Shown here in pieces: positions 58,407 to 64,000 of a stretch of DNA of 64,000 nucleotides. Under the pieces are notes generated by a model. It ran no database searches, was not told the origin of the DNA, and worked only from the letters and a program-made list of their open reading frames with translations. Source of the DNA: Fulvimarina sp. (GTDB lineage: Bacteria > Pseudomonadota > Alphaproteobacteria > Rhizobiales > Rhizobiaceae). Location of the stretch: contig PACL01000044.1 of NCBI GenBank assembly GCA_002700095.1, forward strand, positions 1 through 64,000, given 5' to 3'. The translations under genes were made by a program, and so were the position numbers. Position 1 is the stretch's first letter, and each line of letters starts with the position of its first letter.

Positions 58407-59452
58407 GCCGCCGAACCGTTCAGGCCGTATTTCATGATCGACCCGTGCGGGCCGTCACGGTCGCGCTCCAGCGCGTAGACGTCGCCGGGCGGCACCCGCA
58501 TCGCCGAGCGCACGGCCTCGATCGCGTGGTGGTCGTCCGCGTCGAGCCTCAGATCGGCGATGGCGAGATTGGCCGGGAGATGGCTGCGGTTGCGGGCGCC
58601 GACGATCGTCGCCGCGACCCCCGGCCGGTCCAGCGCCCAGCGGCTCGCGACGGTGGCGATGTCGGTGCCGTGCCGGTCGGCGACGCGGCGCAGCGTCGCC
58701 AGGAGGTCCTGGAAGACGCCCCAGCCGCCGGCCTCGTCGATGATCAGCTTGTATTTGACGAGCGAACGGTTCTCCAGCGGGGAGGCGGGCTCCGACTCGC
58801 CCAGCCAGCGATCCGACAGGAAGCCGCCGGCGACCGTCCCGTAGCACAGGAGCTGGACGCCGTTGGCGCGGGCCGCCGCCGCCATGTCCCGCTCGGGCCT
58901 CGTATCGAGCAGCGAATACTGTACCTGCATCGAGACCAGCGGCACGCTGGCGCGGCGGAACGCCAGGAGATGCTCGGTGTCGAAATTCGTGCCGCCGATG
59001 TTGCGGATCTTGCCGGCCTGGCGCAATTGCGTCAGCCAGCCGCCGACCTCCAGCCAGCCATCCGCCGCATAGTCCCACCAGTGGAACTGCACGAGGTCGA
59101 GCCGGTCAGTCTGCAGCCGCCGCAGCGAGGTGTCGATCGCCGCCGTCACCGAGGCCCGCGTCATCTCCCCGAGCGCGCCGAGATCCGGCACGAACTTGGT
59201 GTGAACGCGGACGGCGTCGAGCGCGGCCTGCCCGCGGCGATCGGCATAGGCCTGGCGGAACGCGCCGATGATCTCTTCGACGCCGGTGTAGATGTCGGCG
59301 CAGTCGAAGGTGACGATTCCGGCATCGGCGAAGGCGATCAGATCCTCGACGCTCTCCTTCGCGTCGATGGTGCCATGGCCGCCGGCGAGCTGCCAGTTGC
59401 CGCGGATGACGCGGGAGATGCGGTGATCGGCTGAGAGCTCGGCGTATTCCAT
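58403..59452 (-). CDS. aldo/keto reductase
   Basis: NADPH-dependent oxidoreductase with a TIM-barrel fold, 349 residues. The catalytic set is visible: aspartate and tyrosine in TFDCADIYTGVEE, lysine in VHTKFVPDLG and histidine in LVQFHWWDYA; the cofactor site lies in VASRWALDRPGVAATIVGAR. GAGGA is six bases before ATG 59452; the ATG at 59458 overlapping the upstream stop would put the ribosome site too close. Natural substrate unknown. Confidence 0.88.
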   Translation of the reverse strand: MEYAELSADHRISRVIRGNWQLAGGHGTIDAKESVEDLIAFADAGIVTFDCADIYTGVEEIIGAFRQAYADRRGQAALDAVRVHTKFVPDLGALGEMTRASVTAAIDTSLRRLQTDRLDLVQFHWWDYAADGWLEVGGWLTQLRQAGKIRNIGGTNFDTEHLLAFRRASVPLVSMQVQYSLLDTRPERDMAAAARANGVQLLCYGTVAGGFLSDRWLGESEPASPLENRSLVKYKLIIDEAGGWGVFQDLLATLRRVADRHGTDIATVASRWALDRPGVAATIVGARNRSHLPANLAIADLRLDADDHHAIEAVRSAMRVPPGDVYALERDRDGPHGSIMKYGLNGSAA

Positions 59453-59454
59453 CG

Positions 59455-59838
59455 TCATTCCTCGTCGGCGTCCGGCAAAGCGGGCGGTGCATCCGGCTGA
59501 TGCAGGGGGACCGCGGTGGTCTCGCCATGGCTGAAGCGGCGCAGGCCGAGCCGCGTGATACGCAGGCGGCTCGGGCAGTTGGGATCGGGGCAGGCGACCT
59601 CCGCGTCGGTGCTCATCCAGTCGTTCGAATGGGTCGGGCGCTGCTTGGCGGCAAGCAGCGGCAGGACCGCGGCGAGAGAATAGATCGAGAAGCCCTGGCC
59701 CTCCGGCAGGTGCAGCATCTCGCCCCGAAGCTCGAAGAAGTCGCCGGGTTTGGCCCCGCAATAGATGGTCCGGCCCGGCGGGCAGATCGCCTCGACCCGG
59801 AGGTCATGGAGGAAGAAGCCGTCGTCCGCATCGCTCAT
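59455..59838 (-). CDS. TIGR04076-like small protein
   Basis: A 127-residue protein that I match from memory to the uncharacterised TIGR04076 family. Conserved-looking elements are CPPGRTIYCGAKPGDFFEL, LPEGQGFSIYSLAAVLPLL, HSNDWMSTDAEVACPDPNC and RLRITRLG. Several cysteines suggest metal or redox use, but nothing is known. It is coupled to gntR (ATGA overlap) and to the aldo/keto reductase gene. Confidence 0.6.
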   Translation of the reverse strand: MSDADDGFFLHDLRVEAICPPGRTIYCGAKPGDFFELRGEMLHLPEGQGFSIYSLAAVLPLLAAKQRPTHSNDWMSTDAEVACPDPNCPSRLRITRLGLRRFSHGETTAVPLHQPDAPPALPDADEE

Positions 59839-60590
59839 GTCGGCGTCTCCGCTTCGTCGTGGGCGAGCCGGTCGCGCAGCAACTCGAAGGCGCGCTCGAC
59901 GTCCTCGCCGAGCGCTGCGGCCGCCGCCTCGCCGTCGCGCTCTTCCAGCGCGGCGATGATCCGCCAGTGATGGTGGGTCGCCGACAGCCCGTCGGCGCCG
60001 TCATAGAGGCTGGCCGACGCGCGGATGAACGGGCCGGTCTGCAGCCACAGGCTCTCGATGATCGGCAGCAGGACCTTCGATCCCGCGGCTCGGTAGATGC
60101 CGAAATGGAAGGCGTGGTTGTAGATGGCGCGGTGGCCGTGATCCTCTTCGCCGGCCGTCAGCTCGTCATAGCCCCGGGTGATCCGGCGCAGCTTGGCGAT
60201 GTCGTCCGCGGTCAGCCGCCGCACCGCCAGCCGGACGGCCTCGCCCTCGATCAGGCGCCGCGCCGCGGCGAGGTCGTCGAGGCGTTCGCGCGTCAGCAGC
60301 GGAACCCGGATCGAGCGGTTCGGCAGCGGCTCCAGCGCCTGTTCCGAGACCAGCCGGCCGAGCGCCTCGCGCACCGGCATCGTGCTCGTGCCCAGCCGCG
60401 AGGCAACGTCCTGGATGCGCATCACCTCGCCCGCCGCGAACTGGCCCTCGATCAGGGAGCGCCGCAGTTCCAGATAGACCCGCTGCTGGACGGTGTGCCG
60501 CTCCACCGGCGCGAGCATGGACAGGGCGTTCCTGCGCCCCGGCTGGGGGCGGCGGGTCGGCTCGCCGGGATCGCTTGAGAGTTCGGCCAT
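59835..60590 (-). CDS. GntR-family transcriptional regulator (FadR/FCD type)
   Basis: A 251-residue regulator. The N-terminal winged helix contains EVMRIQDVASRLGTSTMPVR and EALGRLVSEQALEPLP; the C-terminal FCD ligand domain contains RRLIEGEAVRLAVRRLTADD, the metal/ligand histidines in YNHAFHFGIYRAAGS and ATHHHWRIIAAL. ATG 60590 is used; the open frame extends upstream without meaning. It heads a leftward operon and is divergent from an ABC importer operon. The inverted repeat at 60728-60740 is the likely site it binds. Confidence 0.9.
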   Translation of the reverse strand: MAELSSDPGEPTRRPQPGRRNALSMLAPVERHTVQQRVYLELRRSLIEGQFAAGEVMRIQDVASRLGTSTMPVREALGRLVSEQALEPLPNRSIRVPLLTRERLDDLAAARRLIEGEAVRLAVRRLTADDIAKLRRITRGYDELTAGEEDHGHRAIYNHAFHFGIYRAAGSKVLLPIIESLWLQTGPFIRASASLYDGADGLSATHHHWRIIAALEERDGEAAAAALGEDVERAFELLRDRLAHDEAETPT

Positions 60591-60684
60591 GGCAGTCGGG
60601 TCATCGTCCCATAAAGGCCGCCGACCGTCATGGCCGGGCGGGTCGCAGGGACGACGACGCATCCTCCCTGCCTCGTTTCGCATC

Positions 60685-60713
60685 TTGTCAAACGGATGCT
60701 AGCGAAATAGGCT
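60685..60713 (+). promoter_or_regulatory. predicted promoter of the branched-chain-type ABC operon
   Basis: TTGTCA (60685-60690), 17 bases, TAGGCT (60708-60713). Transcription would start near 60720, just before the inverted repeat at 60728-60740. Confidence 0.5.
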
Positions 60714-60727
60714 TCGGCTGTAAAGTT

Positions 60728-60740
60728 TGATCAAAGATCA
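60728..60740. promoter_or_regulatory. TGATC-N3-GATCA operator, likely GntR site
   Basis: A perfect inverted repeat TGATC-AAA-GATCA in the gap between gntR and the ABC operon, placed just after the predicted rightward transcription start. Binding there would block transcription, and the divergent gntR promoter could be affected too. Confidence 0.6.
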
Positions 60741-60765
60741 GAAGTGCGGTGAGCGAAAGCTGGTG

Positions 60766-61647
60766 ATGACGGCCGAGAATGGACCCCGACGCAATGATGG
60801 CCAGGCGGCGGCTGCCGGCCCCGCCTCGTCGCGTGTGGCCGGATGGCCCGGCGCGAACGGGCAGGGAACCCGGCAGAATTCGGTCCCGGCGCTCGCCGTA
60901 ACCGACGCGTCGATCGCCTTCGGGCCGCTCAGGGCCGTCGACCGCATGTCGTTTCAGCTAGACCCCGGCGGCATGCTCGGCCTGATCGGGCCGAACGGCG
61001 CCGGCAAGACGACGATGTTCAACCTGATCGCCGGCAGCCTCAAGCCCGACTCCGGGACCATCGCGATAGGCGGCGTGCCGGTGCAGTCCGAGGCCGCGTC
61101 CCGGCGGATCTCGCGGGGTCTCGCCCGTACCTTCCAGATCCCGCGCCCCTTTGCCGGGATGACGGTGCTCGAGAACATGCTGACGGCGCCGCAGGGCCAG
61201 ACCGGCGAGAGGCTTCTCGGCAATCTCGTCCGGCTGAAGGACGTGCGCCGGCAGGAGCGCGCCGCCGTCGAGCGCGCCGAGGAACTGCTCGAATTCCTTC
61301 AGCTGTCGCGGCTCGCCGGCGAGGAGGCGCGGGTGCTGTCGGGCGGCCAGCGCAAGCTCCTGGAGCTCGGCCGGGCGATGATGGCAGAGCCGCAGATCAT
61401 CCTTCTCGACGAGCCGGCGGCCGGCGTGAATCCGTCGCTGCTCGACTTCATCATCGACCGGATCGCGGCGATCAACGCGCGCGGCATCACCGTGCTCCTG
61501 ATCGAGCACAACATGGACATGATCAAGCGGCTGTGCGGGCGGGTGTTGGTGATGGCGTCGGGACGGCTTCTGGCCGAAGGCGCGCCGCAGGACGTCTCGC
61601 GCGATCCGGCGGTGATCGAGGCCTATCTCGGCGGGGCGCCCGCATGA
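60766..61647 (+). CDS. branched-chain-type ABC transporter ATPase (LivG-like)
   Basis: First ATPase of the importer, 293 residues. Walker A GPNGAGKTTMFNLIAG, the LivG-type ARTFQIPRPFAGMTVLENML, signature LSGGQRKLLELGRAM, Walker B IILLDEPAAGVNPSLL and IEHNMDMIKRLC are present. The N-terminal 45 residues are low in complexity and rich in Ala, Gly and Asn, longer than usual. ATG 60766 (or GTG 60763) is taken because an earlier TTG at 60727 would lie inside the operator. It leads the rightward operon. Confidence 0.9.
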   Translation: MTAENGPRRNDGQAAAAGPASSRVAGWPGANGQGTRQNSVPALAVTDASIAFGPLRAVDRMSFQLDPGGMLGLIGPNGAGKTTMFNLIAGSLKPDSGTIAIGGVPVQSEAASRRISRGLARTFQIPRPFAGMTVLENMLTAPQGQTGERLLGNLVRLKDVRRQERAAVERAEELLEFLQLSRLAGEEARVLSGGQRKLLELGRAMMAEPQIILLDEPAAGVNPSLLDFIIDRIAAINARGITVLLIEHNMDMIKRLCGRVLVMASGRLLAEGAPQDVSRDPAVIEAYLGGAPA

Positions 61648-62396
61648 GTGTCGCCGAGGCCTCACCTGCGCTTGCCGTCGAGGCGCTGGTCGCCGGCTAC
61701 GAGCCGGACCTGCCGATCGTCAAGGGCATCGATGCGAGCATCGGGCAGGGCGACTTCGTCGCGATCCTCGGGCCGAACGGGGCCGGAAAGTCCACCTTCG
61801 TCAAGGCGATCGCCGGGCTGGTGCCGATCCATGCCGGGGCGGTGACGCTCGCCGGCAGGCCGATCACAGGACTTGCCGCGCATCTGCTCGTGCGGGCCGG
61901 CCTCGCCTTCGTACCGCAGACGGAGAACATCTTCGCCAGCCTCACGATCGACGAGAACCTGAAGCTCTGCGCCGGCGTCATGCCGGCGGGCAAGCGCTCA
62001 GAGCGCATCGCGGCGATGTACGACCTCTTTCCCGATCTCGCCGCCCGTCCGACGACCCCGGCCGGTGCGCTGTCGGGCGGCCAGCGGCAGATGCTGGCGA
62101 CGGCGCGGGCGCTGCTGGTCGAGCCGACGGTGATCATCCTCGACGAGCCGTCGGCGGGCCTCTCGCCGAAGCTCGTCGGCGAGGTGTTCGAGACGCTGGC
62201 GCGGGTGAACGCGCTCGGCGTCACCATCGTCCTCGTCGAGCAGAACGTCCGGGCCGCGCTCGGCGTCGCGCGGACGGCCATGGTGCTCGCCGACGGGCGG
62301 ATCGTCCACCGGGGGCCGGCCAAAGGTCTCGCGGAGGATCCCCGCCTCGGCGAGATGTTCCTCGGCCATCACGCCGCGGCGGGAGAGACGGCATGA
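61644..62396 (+). CDS. branched-chain-type ABC transporter ATPase (LivF-like)
   Basis: Second ATPase, 250 residues. Walker A GPNGAGKSTFVKAIAGL, the LivF-type FVPQTENIFASLTIDENL, signature LSGGQRQMLATARALL, Walker B VIILDEPSAGLSPKLV and VEQNVRAALGVA. ATG 61644 overlaps the LivG-like stop, and its own stop overlaps the next start. Confidence 0.93.
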   Translation: MSVAEASPALAVEALVAGYEPDLPIVKGIDASIGQGDFVAILGPNGAGKSTFVKAIAGLVPIHAGAVTLAGRPITGLAAHLLVRAGLAFVPQTENIFASLTIDENLKLCAGVMPAGKRSERIAAMYDLFPDLAARPTTPAGALSGGQRQMLATARALLVEPTVIILDEPSAGLSPKLVGEVFETLARVNALGVTIVLVEQNVRAALGVARTAMVLADGRIVHRGPAKGLAEDPRLGEMFLGHHAAAGETA

Positions 62397-63295
62397 ACGC
62401 GCAATTCATCGTCGACGGGTTGATCGCCGGCTCGATGATCGGTCTCGGCGCGATCGGCGTCACGCTGACCTACGCCATCCTGCGCTTTGCCAATTTCGCC
62501 CATGGCGAGTTCATCGCCTGGGGCGCCTATCTGGCGCTGGCCGTCGTCGCGGCCGTGCCGTTCGGGATGGTGCCGATCGGGCCGTTCTCCTTTGGCTGGA
62601 TGCTGCCCATCGCCGCGATCGCCGCCGCCCTCCTGACCGGCGGGCTCGCCATCCTCATCGACTGGCTGCTCTTCGCCTCGTTCCGCCGCCGCGGCTCGGC
62701 GACGATCATCATGGTCATCGCGAGCTTCGGCGCGTCCCTGGCCCTTCGCAGCTTGCTCGAATTCGTCTTCACCTCCAAGCCCGTCTACTTCACCCGAGAA
62801 CTGCAGATCGCGATGCCGCTCGGCGGCGGACTGCGCGCCACCCCGGACCAGCTCCTGATGCTCGGCGTCACCGCCATCCTGGTGATCGCGGTGCATCTGC
62901 TTCTGACCCGGACGGCGATCGGCCGGCAGATGCGGGCGGTCAGCGAGAACCCGGTGCTGGCGCGGCTGGCCGGCGTCGACGTCCGGCGGGTGATCCGCAC
63001 CGTCTGGTGCCTCGGCGGCGCACTGGCCGCCGGTGCCGGCGTCATGGCCGGGCTTCTGGTCCAGATCCGGCCCTATATGGGCTTCGACCTCCTCCTGCCG
63101 CTGTTCGCCGCGGCGATCCTCGGCGGCATCGGCAGCGTTCCCGGCGCGATCCTCGGCGGCCTGCTGGTCGGCCTTTGCGAGGCACTCGCGGTGCAGACGG
63201 TCGGGGCCGAATGGCGCGCCGCCGTCGGCTTCGTCATCCTGACGCTGGTCCTTTTGCTGCGTCCTCAAGGCATTCTGGGAAAGGCGGCGACATGA
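62393..63295 (+). CDS. branched-chain-type ABC transporter permease (LivH-like)
   Basis: Inner-membrane permease, 300 residues with about eight membrane segments. LivH features include GAIGVTLTYAILRFANFAHG near the start, TRTAIGRQMRAVSENPVLAR with the coupling loop, and PLFAAAILGGIGSVPGAILG. Overlaps both neighbours by four bases. Confidence 0.93.
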   Translation: MNAQFIVDGLIAGSMIGLGAIGVTLTYAILRFANFAHGEFIAWGAYLALAVVAAVPFGMVPIGPFSFGWMLPIAAIAAALLTGGLAILIDWLLFASFRRRGSATIIMVIASFGASLALRSLLEFVFTSKPVYFTRELQIAMPLGGGLRATPDQLLMLGVTAILVIAVHLLLTRTAIGRQMRAVSENPVLARLAGVDVRRVIRTVWCLGGALAAGAGVMAGLLVQIRPYMGFDLLLPLFAAAILGGIGSVPGAILGGLLVGLCEALAVQTVGAEWRAAVGFVILTLVLLLRPQGILGKAAT

Positions 63296-64000
63296 TCGAC
63301 CTCGTCGGCTACGGCGCCTTCTTCCTGACCATCGCGCTGTCCTATGCGATCATTGCCGTCGGCCTGAACGTCCAATGGGGCCAGACCGGCCTGTTCAACG
63401 TCGGGGTCGCCGGCTTCGTCGCGGTCGGCGCCTATGTGTCCGCGATCCTCACGACGCCCGACGCTGCCGGCCGGCTGGGCGGCTTCGGCCTGCCGATCGT
63501 CGTCGGCTGGATCGCCGCCGGCATCGCGGGGGCGATCCTCTCCTACGGCCTCGGCTGGCTGACGATCCGGCTCCGCTCGGACTATCTGGCCATCACCACC
63601 TTCGGCTTCGCGGTCACGGTGCAGCTCGCGGCGCTCAATCTCGAATGGATCACCGGCGGCCCCTTCGGCATGGGCTTCATCCCGCGGCCCTTCGCGGTGA
63701 GCGCCGACGATCCCTTCCGCTTCGGCCTCCTCAATCTCGGTCTCACCGCAGCGGTTCTCCTTGCGGCCTATCTCGTCGTCGAACATCTGAGCGCGTCGCC
63801 TTGGGGCCGGGTGCTGCGGGCGATCCGGGAGGACGAGACGGCCGCCGTCTCGCTCGGCAAGAACGCGTCCGGCTTCCGGCTCCAGGCCTTTGCCGTCGGC
63901 GGCGCCCTGATGGCGCTGGGCGGCGCCGTGCAGGCGCATTTCATCGGCTTCATCGCGCCGGAGAACTATCTGCCGCTGATGACCTTCCAGGTATGGGCGA
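63292..64000 (+). CDS. branched-chain-type ABC transporter permease (LivM-like), cut by window edge
   Basis: Starts at ATG 63292 overlapping the previous stop; 236 codons lie in the window and the frame is open at 64000. LivM features: LNVQWGQTGLFNVGVAGFVA, TIRLRSDYLAITTFGFA and the coupling loop PWGRVLRAIREDETAAVSLG. It completes a two-ATPase, two-permease importer, whose binding protein is encoded in the divergent operon. Confidence 0.92.
   Translation, partial: MIDLVGYGAFFLTIALSYAIIAVGLNVQWGQTGLFNVGVAGFVAVGAYVSAILTTPDAAGRLGGFGLPIVVGWIAAGIAGAILSYGLGWLTIRLRSDYLAITTFGFAVTVQLAALNLEWITGGPFGMGFIPRPFAVSADDPFRFGLLNLGLTAAVLLAAYLVVEHLSASPWGRVLRAIREDETAAVSLGKNASGFRLQAFAVGGALMALGGAVQAHFIGFIAPENYLPLMTFQVWA

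Overview
The window reads as chromosome from a GC-rich alphaproteobacterium, most likely of the order Hyphomicrobiales (Rhizobiales). The basis is the gene order ddl-ftsQ-ftsA-ftsZ-lpxC-bamD-recN-ligA, a purS-type purine pathway, a double-length Dcd, an HWE/HisKA_2-type histidine kinase, a methanogen-output-domain protein and a perfect CtrA-type box before ddl. No rRNA gene, CRISPR array, transposase or prophage gene was seen.

Left part (1-15.4 kb): dcd, a UDP-glucose dehydrogenase, tRNA-Pro(GGG), ttcA with an inositol-monophosphatase-family gene, a Bcr/CflA-type exporter, the grxD and BolA pair, and the purine genes purL and purC-purS-(small coiled-coil gene)-purQ followed by two small lipoproteins. 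A two-gene signalling unit (methanogen output domain protein plus histidine kinase) lies on the opposite strand between purL and the rest. tRNA-Cys(GCA) closes this part.

Middle part (15.8-33.5 kb): a very large cysteine-free RTX metalloprotease, then the division and envelope cluster ddl-ftsQ-ftsA-ftsZ, lpxC, bamD, recN, an FAD monooxygenase wedged before ligA, and a YbjN-domain exported protein.

Right part (33.6-64 kb): an accessory catabolic and transport region. A leftward block carries a dipeptide-type ABC transporter (five genes), a TRAP transporter (three genes) and a two-domain EthD-like gene. A rightward block encodes an aryl-CoA-type pathway: CoA ligase, Cys-less thiolase-like protein, a DUF35 domain fused to a degenerate SDR, a cyclase-family hydrolase, a fused monooxygenase/old-yellow-enzyme reductase (salicylyl-CoA or 2-aminobenzoyl-CoA type), a thioesterase and a second CoA ligase. 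It is followed by a leftward SRPBCC/racemase-like pair and by rightward enoyl-CoA hydratase and 3-hydroxyacyl-CoA dehydrogenase genes. Four copies of one 12-bp palindromic motif (TTTAA-N2-TTAAA type) lie in exactly the three intergenic regions that must hold the promoters of these blocks, two of them overlapping a predicted -10 box. They suggest one regulator, not encoded here, controlling the whole island.

The last block (56.7-64 kb) is a GntR divergon. gntR, a TIGR04076-like gene, an aldo/keto reductase, an NTF2-like gene and a branched-chain-type binding protein run left; the two ATPases and two permeases of the same kind of ABC importer run right, the last one cut by the window edge. A promoter and a TGATC-N3-GATCA operator sit between them.

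Coordinates, start codons and motifs were read by eye. Family names are from recognised motifs; no database search was run.
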